Below, one piece after another: positions 29,485 through 39,051 of a stretch of DNA of 39,097 nucleotides (positions are counted from its first letter, which is position 1; every line of letters starts with the position of its first letter). A program made the position numbers and the translations under genes. A model generated the notes under the pieces. That model saw only the letters and a program-made list of their open reading frames with translations. It was not told the origin of the DNA and made no database searches. Source of the DNA: Microvirga sp. (GTDB lineage: Bacteria > Pseudomonadota > Alphaproteobacteria > Rhizobiales > Beijerinckiaceae); contig JAQSWQ010000029.1 in assembly GCA_029266525.1 (NCBI GenBank), positions 1 through 39,097 on the forward strand, in the 5' to 3' direction.

Positions 29485-31227
29485 TCACGCAGGCCGGGCC
29501 GTGCGCCCGATGCCGGCGCCGCCCACCCGCTGCGCCAGGTACACGATCGCAAACGTCACCGCGAGCAGCGCGATGCCCAGTACCGAAATCGCGCCGAGAT
29601 CGCCGCTCTCGTTGAGGTCGTAGATCACGACCGAGATCACCTTGGTCTGCGCCGTGAAGAGCATCACGGCGGCGGAGAGCTCGCGCATCACGCCGATGAA
29701 GATGAAGCACCAGGCGGCGATGACGCCGCTCTTCAGGAGCGGCGCCAGGATGTCGCGCAGAATTCGCATGCGGCCGGCGCCGAAAAGACGTCCCGCCTCC
29801 TCGAGCTCGGGATGGATGCTCCGGAATGCCGATTGAAGCTGCTGGTAGGCGGCCGGCAGCTCGATGGTCAGATAGGCGAGGAAGAGGATCCACAACGTCC
29901 CGTAGAGCACCACCGGGCCGCGCGTGTAGGCGAGGAACAGCCCGACCCCGAGCACGATCCCGGGCACCGCGATCGGGGCCGTGGCCAGGAAGTTCAGAAG
30001 GCGATGGCCGGCGACGAGCCTGCGCGCGGTCGCATAGGAGACGACGAGCGCGAGCGCCGTGCCGGTCGTCGCGGTCGCGACCGCGAGAACGACGGTGTTC
30101 TGGAAGGCAAGGCGCGTCGGCGAGAACTCGAACAGCACGAAGCGGACATGCTTGAGCGTGAGGGTCTGAAGCGAGAGAGGCTCGGCGATGGTGGTGGTGA
30201 TCGCGGCCTTCAGCAGGGCGAAATAGGGAAGCCCGATCGGCAGGCAGAGCACGAGGAAGCAGAGTCCGAAAGCTGGCCAGCGCCAGTGCTTCAGCCGCAG
30301 GAGCCGGGCCTGGCCCGCCTTGCCGGCGATCACCGCATACCCCCGCCGCCCGAGCACCCGGTTCTGGACCTGGAGCAGGACGATCGTCAGCAAGAGGAGC
30401 GGGATCGAGGCCGCGGCGGCGAGGCCGGGGTTCGGCGGGTACTGGAACAGGCTCCAGATCTTCGTCGTGATGGTGTGGAAGTTGCCGGGCAGCGCGAGGA
30501 TCGCCGGCGTGCCGAAAAGCGTGAGCGAGCGCAGGAAGGCGACGAGCATGCCGGCGAGGATCGCGGGCAATGCGAGCGGCAGCGTGATCCGCCACGCCGT
30601 GCGCCAGGGCCGCGCGCCGAGGATCGCAGATGCGTCCTCCATGTCCGCGGGCATGCGGTCGAGCGCGTTCGCGACGAGCACGAACACGAAGGGAAAGGCG
30701 TAGCACGAATCGACGAAGATCAGCCCCGCGACGGTATAGATGTCGAACAGATGCACGAAGGGCGGCAGGTCGTGCAGCCAGCGGTACCAGTGGTTAAGAA
30801 GCCCGCTGTTCGGCGCCGCGAGGATTTCCCAAGCGATCGCGCCGAGGAAGGGCGGCGTCACGAACGACGCCGTGATCAGCACGCGCACGAGGTTGCGGCC
30901 CGGCATGTCGGTGCGCGCGACGAACCAGGCGATCGGGGCGGCGACCGCCGCCGAGATCGCGCCCACGCTCGTCGCGACGATCAGGCTGATCCTGAGCGGC
31001 GCGGCAAGCGAATCATCGGTCACGAGCCGGGCAAGGTTCGCGCCGGTGAAAGCGCCGTCCTTGTCGGTCAGAGCGAAGAAGGCAAGCCAGGCGAGCGGCA
31101 GCGCGACGAGAAGGCCGAGGAACAGACCGCACGCGACCAGCACCGCGCCGGCAATGTCGAGCCGGGACGACGGCCCGGCACGCGCAAGCGCCGCACCGGG
31201 TGTGGCAAGCGCCTCGCCCGACGACAT
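29485..31227 (-). CDS. ABC transporter permease, fused two-domain (FbpB-type)
   Basis: A 580-residue inner-membrane protein with about twelve helices, carrying two BPD_transp_1 domains in one chain. The cytoplasmic EAA loops are EDASAILGARPWRTAWRITLPLALP in the first half and EEAGRLFGAGRMRILRDILAPLL in the second. Such duplicated permeases occur in ferric iron and 2-aminoethylphosphonate-type importers. The start MSSGEAL lies 20 bases after the binding-protein gene, without a strong ribosome-binding site, fitting coupling. Confidence 0.9.
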   Translation of the reverse strand: MSSGEALATPGAALARAGPSSRLDIAGAVLVACGLFLGLLVALPLAWLAFFALTDKDGAFTGANLARLVTDDSLAAPLRISLIVATSVGAISAAVAAPIAWFVARTDMPGRNLVRVLITASFVTPPFLGAIAWEILAAPNSGLLNHWYRWLHDLPPFVHLFDIYTVAGLIFVDSCYAFPFVFVLVANALDRMPADMEDASAILGARPWRTAWRITLPLALPAILAGMLVAFLRSLTLFGTPAILALPGNFHTITTKIWSLFQYPPNPGLAAAASIPLLLLTIVLLQVQNRVLGRRGYAVIAGKAGQARLLRLKHWRWPAFGLCFLVLCLPIGLPYFALLKAAITTTIAEPLSLQTLTLKHVRFVLFEFSPTRLAFQNTVVLAVATATTGTALALVVSYATARRLVAGHRLLNFLATAPIAVPGIVLGVGLFLAYTRGPVVLYGTLWILFLAYLTIELPAAYQQLQSAFRSIHPELEEAGRLFGAGRMRILRDILAPLLKSGVIAAWCFIFIGVMRELSAAVMLFTAQTKVISVVIYDLNESGDLGAISVLGIALLAVTFAIVYLAQRVGGAGIGRTARPA

Positions 31228-31247
31228 GGATGCGGCCGACCCGCGCT

Positions 31248-32309
31248 TCAGGTGCCGAAGGCCTTGGCGTAGTTCGCCTTGATCTCCTCGACCTTGTCCA
31301 CGACCGCCGCGGGGTCGTCGCGCATCAGCTTGATGTCCTTGAGGGGCTTTCGCGCGGCCGGCTCCTTCACCGCGGGATGGACCGAGCGCAGACCGCCGGC
31401 GTCGACCAGCAGCTGCTGCGTCTCGGCCGAGAACAGGAAGCTTTGCAGGAGGCGCGCGGCGTTGGGATGGGGCGCCTTCGCCATCACACCGGCGGGCGAC
31501 GGGATGAAGGGCGTGCCCTCGGCCGGATAGACGAGCTCGACCGGGTTGCCGGCCTCCTTCAGGATGAACAGATTGTACTCGTTGCCATCGGCCATGATCG
31601 GGCGCTCGCCGACCGCCAGCTTCTTCGGCGGCTCTGTCGAGGACTGCACCTGCATGATCCGTTGCGCGCCGAGCTTGCGCAGGTAGTCCCAGCCGAGCTC
31701 GCGCGAGATCTGGGCGGTCGCGGTCAGGATGGTGCCGCTGTAGCCCGGATGGGCCTTGACCATCAGCCCTTTCCATTTCGGGTCGAGGAGGTCGGCGAAG
31801 CTCTTCGGCGCCTCGCCGGGCTTGATGAATTTGGTGTTGTAGGCGAGCGGCGACAGCGTCGCCCGCCAGGTCGCGTAGTGCCCGTCCGGGTCGACGTGCT
31901 CGCCGAAATGCTTGGCCACCTCCTCGGGCAAGTACGACGCGAGCAGGCCCTGACGCTTCCAGAGGAGGTAATGAGCTGCATCCGAGGTGTTGATCACGTC
32001 GACGTTGTGGATCGAGCTGCCGTATTCCTGCGTGACGCGCTGGAACAGCCGCTCCGAGCCCGAGCGCTCGACCGCGATCTCGATGCCCGGGTACTTCGCG
32101 CGGAACGCCGCCCCGACCTTCTCGGCGACCTCGATGTCGACCGCCGTGTAGAACACGACCTTGCCTTCCTTGCGCGCCGCCTCGATCAGCGCCGGCGTCA
32201 CCGGCGAAGGCTCGGGAAGCGCGGCGGCGGGCGCGATGGCGGCGCTCGCGACGAATGCGGCGGCGATGAGCGCAAGCGCCCGCCGGCGCGGATTGCAGGA
32301 TCGGTTCAC
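31248..32309 (-). CDS. ABC transporter periplasmic binding protein, family 1
   Basis: A 353-residue exported protein. Signal peptide with Arg-rich start (NPRRRALALIAAAFVASAAIAPAAA), cut near residue 30. The mature part follows the family 1 pattern: EGKVVFYTAVDIEVAEKVGAAFRAKYPGIEI, DVINTSDAAHYLLWKRQGLL, and PSPAGVMAKAPHPNAARLLQSFL. The twin tyrosines that bind iron in FbpA-like proteins are not seen at the expected place (GNEYNLFILKE has one), which argues for a non-iron ligand. The GTG start has GAGAGGAG upstream. Confidence 0.88.
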   Translation of the reverse strand: MNRSCNPRRRALALIAAAFVASAAIAPAAALPEPSPVTPALIEAARKEGKVVFYTAVDIEVAEKVGAAFRAKYPGIEIAVERSGSERLFQRVTQEYGSSIHNVDVINTSDAAHYLLWKRQGLLASYLPEEVAKHFGEHVDPDGHYATWRATLSPLAYNTKFIKPGEAPKSFADLLDPKWKGLMVKAHPGYSGTILTATAQISRELGWDYLRKLGAQRIMQVQSSTEPPKKLAVGERPIMADGNEYNLFILKEAGNPVELVYPAEGTPFIPSPAGVMAKAPHPNAARLLQSFLFSAETQQLLVDAGGLRSVHPAVKEPAARKPLKDIKLMRDDPAAVVDKVEEIKANYAKAFGT

Positions 32310-32339
32310 GGCGACTCCTCTCGTTCTTAAGTGGCGGTT

Positions 32340-33398
32340 CTAGGCAGCCAGAAGCCGGCAGTTCTCCGGGGGAAGATACACGTAGATCGAGGTGCCGGGA
32401 GCAAGGTCGAGCTCCATCGGCGCGCTGGCCCTCAGCTGCGTGCCGCCGGCGAGGGCCACGAGGTAATCGCGGTGCGCGCCGAGATAGATCTGCCGCACGA
32501 CCGTCCCGGCAGCCCCATTGGTCTCGGCCCCGAAAGGCTCGCCCGAGAGCTGCACCTCATGATGCCGGATCGAGACTGCGGCGCGTTCGCCCTCTGCCTC
32601 GCCTTCCCTGCATCGGAGCACCAGCCCATCGAGCGCGACGGTGTCCCGGGCGAGCACCTCGCCCTCGAGGATGTTCGTGCCTCCGATGAAGCTCGCGACG
32701 AAGCGCGAGCGCGGGTGCTGGTAGATGTCCTGCGGCGAGCCTGCCTGCTCGATGCGGCCGCCGTTCATGACGACGATGAGGTCGGCGGCGGTCATGGCCT
32801 CGGCCTGGTCGTGCGTGACGTAAACGGTCGTGTACCGGTACGCGTCGTGCAGGCGCCGGATCTCGAAGCGCATCTCCTCCCGCAGGTTGGCGTCGAGATT
32901 CGACAGCGGCTCGTCGAGCAGAAGCGTCTGCGGCTCGACCGCGAGCGCCCGCGCGAGCGCCGCCCGCTGCTGCTGCCCCCCTGAAAGCTCGCCGGGATAG
33001 CGGCCGGACAGAGTTGAGAGACGCGTGACGGAGAGGATCGCATCCACGCGCCGCCTCACCTCCTCGCGCGGCATCCCCCGAAGCCGCAGGCCATAGGCGA
33101 CGTTCTCGGCAACCGTCATGTGCGGCCAGAGCGCGTAGCTCTGGAACACCATCGACATGCGCCGGAACTCAGGCGCGAGCGTCCGCTCCCGCGAGGACAG
33201 GAGGGCGCCGCCGACCCGCACCTCGCCCGTATCGGGCTCCACGAAGCCGGCAATCAGCCGCAAGGTCGTGGTCTTGCCGCAGCCCGACGGGCCAAGCAGG
33301 CAGGCGAGGACGCCGTCGGGGATCTCGAGATCGATGCCGTCGACAGCCGGCTGGCCGCCGTAGCTCTTGCTCAGGCGGACGAGCTCGACCTTGGCCAT
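32340..33398 (-). CDS. ABC transporter ATP-binding protein with TOBE domain
   Basis: A 352-residue cytoplasmic ATPase of the PotA/FbpC type. Walker A GPSGCGKT (residues 36-43), Q-loop MVFQSYALWPHMTV, signature LSGGQQQRAALARAL, Walker B LLLDEPLSNLD and switch His in YVTHDQAEAM are complete. The C-terminal 75 residues form a TOBE-like regulatory domain. First gene of the leftward operon, followed 30 bases later by the binding protein; divergent from soxB. Confidence 0.92.
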   Translation of the reverse strand: MAKVELVRLSKSYGGQPAVDGIDLEIPDGVLACLLGPSGCGKTTTLRLIAGFVEPDTGEVRVGGALLSSRERTLAPEFRRMSMVFQSYALWPHMTVAENVAYGLRLRGMPREEVRRRVDAILSVTRLSTLSGRYPGELSGGQQQRAALARALAVEPQTLLLDEPLSNLDANLREEMRFEIRRLHDAYRYTTVYVTHDQAEAMTAADLIVVMNGGRIEQAGSPQDIYQHPRSRFVASFIGGTNILEGEVLARDTVALDGLVLRCREGEAEGERAAVSIRHHEVQLSGEPFGAETNGAAGTVVRQIYLGAHRDYLVALAGGTQLRASAPMELDLAPGTSIYVYLPPENCRLLAA

Positions 33399-33719
33399 GA
33401 GCGGGATGCACCTGTCGAACGGAAATGAGCGCTGCCGGACTGTGGCGGACCGCGGAACGTCGGGCAACTCCCCGGCCACGGCCGGCCCTTCTGGCGCGTG
33501 TTTCCGCCCTGGAGCGACGGGATGTTCGTCGCCGGCCTGAGGCGGGCGCGGTCGAAGCGTGCGGCCGAACCGTGGCTCGTAGCGGCGCGAGAAGGAGCTC
33601 GCCCAAGGGCATCCGCTGACCGCCGCTGCCGAGCCGCACTTGCGAATGCAGCGGCGATCGGCCACTCCTACCGGCCCGCTACGCCCGCTGCGCCCGAGCC
33701 TTCCACGAGCCGCAACCCG
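33399..33719. other. Divergent intergenic region, ABC operon / soxBDAG
   Basis: This 321-base gap must contain both promoters, yet I see no convincing -35/-10 pair, no EcfG motif and no long inverted repeat. A small GC palindrome (CCGGCCACGGCCGG, near 33471-33484) is the only symmetric element. Frames through it do not show coding character. Confidence 0.5.
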
Positions 33720-34970
33720 ATGCGTTACTCCGCCTTCGCCATCGTCCGGGAGGCGCTGCGCGGCAACCGGCATTGGGCGCCGGTGTGGCGCGAGCCCGAG
33801 CCGAAACCGGCCTACGACATCATCATCGTCGGCGGCGGCGGCCACGGCCTCGCGACGGCCTACTACCTCGCGAAGGAGCACGGCTACGCAAACGTCGCCG
33901 TGCTGGAGAAGGGCTATCTCGGCTCGGGCAATGTCGGCCGGAACACCACCATCGTGCGCTCCAACTACCTCCTGCCCGGCAACCTGCCGTTCTACGAATG
34001 GTCGATGAAGCTTTGGGAGGGGCTGGAGCGGGACATCAACTACAACGCCATGGTGAGCCAGCGCGGCGTCCTGAACCTCTATCATTCGGACGCCCAGCGC
34101 GACGCCTTCGCACGACGCGGCAACGCCATGCGGCTGCACGGGGTCGACGCCGAGCTCCTCGGCCGAGACGAGGTGAGGCGGCTCGTGCCTTTCCTCGATT
34201 TCGAGAACGGCCGGTTTCCGATCCAGGGAGGGCTGCGGCAACCGCGCGGCGGCACCGTGCGCCACGACGCCGTCGCCTGGGGCTACGCCCGCGCCGCCGA
34301 CCGGCGCGGTGTCGACCTGATCCAGAACTGCGAGGTCACCGGTCTCACGATCGAAGCCGGGCGCATCGTCGGGGTCGAGACCACCCGCGGCGCCATTCGG
34401 GCCAAGAAGGTCGGGGTGGCGGTCGCGGGCAGCTCGTCGCGCGTCGCCGCCATGGCAGGCCTGCGGCTTCCGATCGAGAGCCACGTCCTGCAGGCCTTCG
34501 CGTCGGAGGCGCTGAAGCCGCTCATCGACACCGTCGTGACCTTCGGTGCCGGGCATTTCTACATCAGCCAATCCGACAAGGGCGGGCTCGTCTTCGGCGG
34601 CGACATCGACGGCTACAACTCCTACGCCTGGCGCGGGAACCTCCCGATCATCGAGGACGTGATGGAATGCGCGATGGCGATCTGGCCGGGGCTCGGGCGC
34701 CTGCGCGTGCTGCGCCATTGGGGCGGGCTCATGGACATGTCGATGGACGGCTCGCCGATCATCGATCGCACGCCGATCCATGGCCTCTTCCTCAATGCCG
34801 GCTGGTGCTACGGCGGCTTCAAGGCGACCCCGGCGTCCGGCTGGTGCTTCGCGCATCTCATCGCTACCGGCGAGCCGCACCCCCACGCCGCTGCCTACCG
34901 CCTCGACCGCTTCGCGACCGGCGCCGTGATCGACGAGAAGGGCGCGGGCGCCCAGCCGAACCTGCACTGA
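33720..34970 (+). CDS. soxB: Sarcosine oxidase subunit beta
   Basis: A 416-residue flavoprotein, the catalytic subunit oxidising sarcosine. FAD-binding GGGGHGLATAYYLA (residues 38-51), EKGYLGSGNVGRNTTIVRSNY, and RHDAVAWGYARAA, whose His182 corresponds to the histidine that carries covalent FMN in known heterotetrameric enzymes. C-terminal GWCYGGFKATPASGWCFAHL is conserved. Length is normal. The ATG has only a weak ribosome-binding site; an upstream in-frame extension to 33498 is non-coding. First gene of soxBDAG. Confidence 0.95.
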   Translation: MRYSAFAIVREALRGNRHWAPVWREPEPKPAYDIIIVGGGGHGLATAYYLAKEHGYANVAVLEKGYLGSGNVGRNTTIVRSNYLLPGNLPFYEWSMKLWEGLERDINYNAMVSQRGVLNLYHSDAQRDAFARRGNAMRLHGVDAELLGRDEVRRLVPFLDFENGRFPIQGGLRQPRGGTVRHDAVAWGYARAADRRGVDLIQNCEVTGLTIEAGRIVGVETTRGAIRAKKVGVAVAGSSSRVAAMAGLRLPIESHVLQAFASEALKPLIDTVVTFGAGHFYISQSDKGGLVFGGDIDGYNSYAWRGNLPIIEDVMECAMAIWPGLGRLRVLRHWGGLMDMSMDGSPIIDRTPIHGLFLNAGWCYGGFKATPASGWCFAHLIATGEPHPHAAAYRLDRFATGAVIDEKGAGAQPNLH

Positions 34971-34977
34971 AGGCGCG

Positions 34978-35274
34978 ATGCGAATCCCCTGCCCCCATTG
35001 CGGCGAGCGCGACGTCCAGGAGTTTTCCTATCTCGGTGACGCCGGCGTGGTCCGGCCCGAGGGATCGGACGCTTCGATCGCCGCCATGCACGACTACGTC
35101 CATCTGCGGGACAACCCGGCGGGACCTCACAGGGAGCTTTGGTACCACGCCGCCGGCTGCCACGCCTGGCTCGTCGTGACGCGCGATACGCGCACGCACG
35201 CAATCCTGAGCGCGGAGTCGGCGCGTGCTGCCGGGCTCGCCCGGCGCGTCGCGGTCGGTGCGGGAGAGGCATGA
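34978..35274 (+). CDS. soxD: Sarcosine oxidase subunit delta
   Basis: A 98-residue zinc-binding subunit. Cys5 and Cys8 (CPHCG), His57 and Cys61 (YHAAGCHAW) match the Cys3-His zinc site of known SoxD. FSYLGDAGVVRP and YVHLRDNPAGPHRELWYH are family segments. It begins seven bases after soxB and its stop overlaps the soxA start (ATGA at 35271-35274), indicating coupled translation. Confidence 0.95.
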   Translation: MRIPCPHCGERDVQEFSYLGDAGVVRPEGSDASIAAMHDYVHLRDNPAGPHRELWYHAAGCHAWLVVTRDTRTHAILSAESARAAGLARRVAVGAGEA

Positions 35275-38200
35275 TGGCGCTCGGCCGACCCGCCGCAGCC
35301 CTGCGCAACGGCGTGACGACGACGGGCCTGCGGCCTCTCGCCCCGACCCCCATGCAGACCCACCGTCTCGCCTCCGGCGGATTTGTCGACCGCTCACGGC
35401 CCTTGCCTTTCGTCTTCGACGGTCGCGCGATGACCGGGCTTGCCGGCGACACGCTCGCATCGGCGCTCCTCGCGAACGGCGTTCGCCTCGTCGGTCGATC
35501 CTTCAAGTACCACCGCCCCCGCGGCATCCTCTCCGCGGGGTCCGAGGAGCCGAACGCGCTCGTCGAGCTGCGCGCCGGCGCGCGGCGTGAGCCGAACACA
35601 CGCGCGACCGGAATCGAACTCTTCGACGGGCTCGTTGCCGAAAGCCAGAACCGCTGGCCCTCGCTGCACTTTGATATGTTGGCGATCAACGCGTGGTTCT
35701 CGCCCTTCATCAAGGCGGGCTTCTACTACAAGACCTTCATGTGGCCGGCTTCTCTTTGGGAGAATCTCTACGAGCCGCTGATCCGCCGCGCCGCCGGGCT
35801 CGGCCGCGCCGCGGGCGAGGAGGATCCCGACCATTACGAGAAAGCCTTCGCCTTCTGCGACGTGCTGGTGGTCGGGTCGGGACCGGCCGGGCTCGCAGCC
35901 GCGCTCGCGGCCGGGCGCGGCGGCGCTCGCGTCATCCTCTGCGAGGAGGATTTTGCGCTTGGCGGCCGTCTGCTGTCGGAGCGGAAGGAGGTGGACGGCG
36001 TCGAGGGGCATGTGTGGGCCGCGCGCGCCGTCGCGGAGCTCCAAAGCATGCCCGAGGTGCGGATCCTGCCCCGCAGCACCGTGTTCGGCGCCTACGACCA
36101 CGGCACGTACGGCGCTGTCGAGCGCGTCGCCGACCACCTGTCGGTCCCGCCCGGGCACCTGCCGCGCCAGCGCGGCTGGCGCATCGTCGCGAAGCGGTGC
36201 GTGCTCGCGAGCGGCGCGATCGAGCGGCCGATGGTGTTCGCCGGCAACGACCTGCCGGGCGTGATGCTTGCGGGCGCAGTGCGCAGCTACCTCAACCGCT
36301 TCGCGGTCGCTCCCGGCCGCCGGGCGGTGGTCTACACGAGTGGGGATGACGGCTGGCGGACCCTCGTCGATCTCGCCCGCGCCGGCGTGGAGGTCGCCGC
36401 GCTCGTGGATACCCGGCCGGCCGTGGACGAAAGCCTGATCGCGCTCGCACGCAGCCATGACGTGCGGACGGTGCTCGGGGCCGAGGTCCTTCGCGCCCGC
36501 GGCTTCCAATCTCTTGCTGCGGTCGAGATCGGCGCCTCCGACGGGCGCATCGAGCGCATCGCCTGCGATCTCCTCGCGATGTCCAACGGCTGGAACCCGG
36601 CCCTTCATCTCACGGCCCACCTCGGAGGACGGCCTCGCTGGGACGACAGCCTTGCGGCCTTCGTGCCGGGCACCGTTCCGAGCGGCATGGCGGTCGCGGG
36701 CGCGGCGGCCGGCAAGCTCGCACTCGCCGAGGCTCTCGCCGATGGTGTGCGGCTCGGAAGCGAGGCGGCCGCCGCGTGCGGCTTTGCCGGCCCGGCGATT
36801 CCGGTCGCGGCCGAGACGGAGAGGACAGGCTCCGCACCGCTCTGGAGGGCGCCGAAGCGAGGGGCCAACAAGGCCTTCGTCGATCTGCAGAACGACGTGA
36901 CCGTCGCCGACGTGGCGCTCGCCCACCGCGAGGGCTTTCGCGCCGTCGAGCATCTGAAGCGCTACACGACGCTCGGAATGGCGACGGACCAGGGCAAGAC
37001 CTCGAACCTGCCGGGCCTCGCCATCATGGCCGCCCTTTCCGGGCGGACGATCCCGGAGGTCGGGGCGACGGTGTTCCGTCCGCCCTACACGCCGGTCGCC
37101 ATTGGCGCCCTTGCCGGGCACCACCGCGGCAAGGACTTCAGGCCGACCCGCCGCTCTCCCGTTCACGCCTGGGCCCAGGCGCGAGGCGCGGTGTTCGTGG
37201 AGGCCGGGCTGTGGCTTCGCCAGCAATACTTCCCCCGCGCCGGCGAGCGCGATTGGCTCGAGACGGTCAAGCGGGAGGTCGCGACCGTCCGCGGCGGGGT
37301 CGGCCTCTGCGACGTCTCGACCCTCGGCAAGATCGACATCCAGGGCGCCGATGCGGCCGAGTTCCTCGAGCGGGTCTACGTCAACGGCTGGAAGTCGCTT
37401 GCGATCGGGCGCGCCCGCTACGGCCTCATGCTGCGCGAGGACGGCTTCGTCCTCGACGACGGCACCACCTCGCGCCTCGGCGAAGAACATTTCGTTATGA
37501 CGACGACGACCGCGAGCGCCGCAAAGGTCATGCAGCATCTCGAATTCTGCCGTCAGGTGCTGTGGCCGGAGCTCGACGTGCAGATGACGCCGGTGACCGA
37601 GCAATGGGCGCAGCTCGCGGTCGCAGGCCCGCGCTCGCGCGAGGCGCTACGCGCCGTCGTCGACAACGCGCACGACCTCTCGAACGAGGCCTTCCCCTAT
37701 CTCGCGGCGGGCGAGGTGACGGTCGGCGGCGGTGTGCCGGCGCGGCTGTTCCGCATCTCCTTTTCCGGCGAGCTCGCCTACGAGCTTGCGGTGCCGGCCT
37801 CGTTCGGCGAAGCGGCCGCCGAAGCCATCATGGCCGCGGGGGCGCCGTTCGGCATCGCACCCTATGGCACCGAGGCACTTTCGGCGATGCGCATCGAGAA
37901 GGGCCATGTCGCCGGAAACGAGCTCAACGGCCAGACCACCGCGCGCGACCTCGGCCTCGGCGGGATGATGTCGACGAAGAAGGACTTCGTCGGCCGGCTC
38001 ATGGCGAAGCGGTCGGCGCTCGTCGATCCGGACCGGCCCATGCTCGCGGGCTTCAGGCCGGTCCGGCTCTCCGACCGCCTGCGAGCGGGGGCGCATTTCC
38101 TTCCGCTCGGGGCGCCCGCCTCGGCCGAGCACGACGAGGGCCACATGACCTCGGCGGCGTTCTCGCCGACCCTCGGCTCGTGGATCGGCCTCGGCCTGAT

Positions 38201-38327
38201 CCGGCGCGGCGCCGAACGGGTCGGCGAGCGCGTCCGCGCGCTCGACCCGGTGCGCGGCGGCGATGTCGAGGTGGAGATCTGTTCGCCGGTCTTCGTCGAT
38301 CCCGCCGGGGAGCGGCTCCGTGGCTGA
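35271..38327 (+). CDS. soxA: Sarcosine oxidase subunit alpha
   Basis: A 1018-residue subunit binding NAD and tetrahydrofolate. After about 25 variable residues, THRLASGGFVDRSRPLPFVFDG and GRSFKYHRPRGILSAGSEEPNALVE form the N-terminal ferredoxin-like part; a Rossmann motif VVGSGPAGLAAALAAGRGG starts near residue 200; a C-terminal aminomethyltransferase-like domain (from about residue 620, containing RRSPVHAWAQARGAVF and GLCDVSTLGKIDIQG) takes the one-carbon unit onto tetrahydrofolate. Start is the ATG overlapping soxD, with GGAGAGGC upstream; an ATG at 35352 would fit the conserved N-terminus and is the alternative. Confidence 0.95.
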   Translation: MMALGRPAAALRNGVTTTGLRPLAPTPMQTHRLASGGFVDRSRPLPFVFDGRAMTGLAGDTLASALLANGVRLVGRSFKYHRPRGILSAGSEEPNALVELRAGARREPNTRATGIELFDGLVAESQNRWPSLHFDMLAINAWFSPFIKAGFYYKTFMWPASLWENLYEPLIRRAAGLGRAAGEEDPDHYEKAFAFCDVLVVGSGPAGLAAALAAGRGGARVILCEEDFALGGRLLSERKEVDGVEGHVWAARAVAELQSMPEVRILPRSTVFGAYDHGTYGAVERVADHLSVPPGHLPRQRGWRIVAKRCVLASGAIERPMVFAGNDLPGVMLAGAVRSYLNRFAVAPGRRAVVYTSGDDGWRTLVDLARAGVEVAALVDTRPAVDESLIALARSHDVRTVLGAEVLRARGFQSLAAVEIGASDGRIERIACDLLAMSNGWNPALHLTAHLGGRPRWDDSLAAFVPGTVPSGMAVAGAAAGKLALAEALADGVRLGSEAAAACGFAGPAIPVAAETERTGSAPLWRAPKRGANKAFVDLQNDVTVADVALAHREGFRAVEHLKRYTTLGMATDQGKTSNLPGLAIMAALSGRTIPEVGATVFRPPYTPVAIGALAGHHRGKDFRPTRRSPVHAWAQARGAVFVEAGLWLRQQYFPRAGERDWLETVKREVATVRGGVGLCDVSTLGKIDIQGADAAEFLERVYVNGWKSLAIGRARYGLMLREDGFVLDDGTTSRLGEEHFVMTTTTASAAKVMQHLEFCRQVLWPELDVQMTPVTEQWAQLAVAGPRSREALRAVVDNAHDLSNEAFPYLAAGEVTVGGGVPARLFRISFSGELAYELAVPASFGEAAAEAIMAAGAPFGIAPYGTEALSAMRIEKGHVAGNELNGQTTARDLGLGGMMSTKKDFVGRLMAKRSALVDPDRPMLAGFRPVRLSDRLRAGAHFLPLGAPASAEHDEGHMTSAAFSPTLGSWIGLGLIRRGAERVGERVRALDPVRGGDVEVEICSPVFVDPAGERLRG

Positions 38328-38937
38328 GGCTTCTGCGGCCTGGTCTCGCCGCAGCCCTTGGACGGGCGTGCTCCCGGCCGGGCGGCGACCGGACGACCGC
38401 GGGACCGGGATCACGATCGAGCCGCGAGACGACCTTGGTTTCGCGGCCGTCGTCGCACGGAAGGGACGGGCGGAGGAGCTCCGCAAGACGCTCTTTTCCG
38501 GCCACGCGGTCGAAGCCCCGGTCCGGCCGGCGCTCGCGCGCGGCCGCGAGCTCGACCTCGTCTGGAACGGGCCGGAGCGATGGCTTGCGATCTCGAGCGA
38601 CCGCGCGATCGCGGCTCGGCTCTCCGGCGAGCTCGGCAGGCTCGCGGCGATCTGCGACCAGAGCGACGCTTTGGCGATCCTGCGCATCGCCGGCCCGAAG
38701 GCGCGAGCCGTCCTCGCCAAGGGCTGCCCGATCGACCTCCATCCGCGCGCCTTCCGGCCCGGCGACGCGGCGCTGACCGCGATCGCTCATGTCGGCCTGC
38801 ACCTCTGGCAAGTCGACGAGGCGCCGACCTTCGAGCTCGCGATCCCGTCCAGCATGGCCGGGAGCTTCGCGCGCTGGCTCTCGGCCTCGATGAGCGAGTT
38901 CGGCGCAAAGCCTCTTGAGGGCGAAAAGAGCCTCTGA
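38320..38937 (+). CDS. soxG: Sarcosine oxidase subunit gamma
   Basis: A 205-residue subunit completing the heterotetramer. Typical segments are LDLVWNGPERWLAIS, CDQSDALAILRIAGPKARAVLAKGCPIDLHPRAF (the SoxG signature region) and VGLHLWQVDEAPTFELAIPSSMAGSFARWL. The GTG start overlaps the soxA stop by eight bases and has GGGGAG upstream. The N-terminal 30 residues are variable. The full soxBDAG order is intact; glyA and folate genes that often accompany it are not seen before the window ends. Confidence 0.9.
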   Translation: MAEASAAWSRRSPWTGVLPAGRRPDDRGTGITIEPRDDLGFAAVVARKGRAEELRKTLFSGHAVEAPVRPALARGRELDLVWNGPERWLAISSDRAIAARLSGELGRLAAICDQSDALAILRIAGPKARAVLAKGCPIDLHPRAFRPGDAALTAIAHVGLHLWQVDEAPTFELAIPSSMAGSFARWLSASMSEFGAKPLEGEKSL

Positions 38938-38979
38938 CGCGACCGTGCTAGGCCCCCGTCGAAGGTGCGATCGTGGGAA

Positions 38980-39028
38980 GGGCCGCGGCGATGAGCGGCC
39001 CCCGGCGGGCTGGCTCCCAAACCCGCCG
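38980..39028 (+). terminator. Two GC-rich hairpins after soxG
   Basis: A 7-bp stem GGGCCGC / GCGGCCC (38980-39001) and a second CGGCGGG / CCCGCCG (39003-39028) follow the soxG stop by 43 bases. No T run, so termination of the sox transcript is possible only. Confidence 0.4.
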
Positions 39029-39051
39029 CCCCGAGCTAATGGGGAGGGCGA

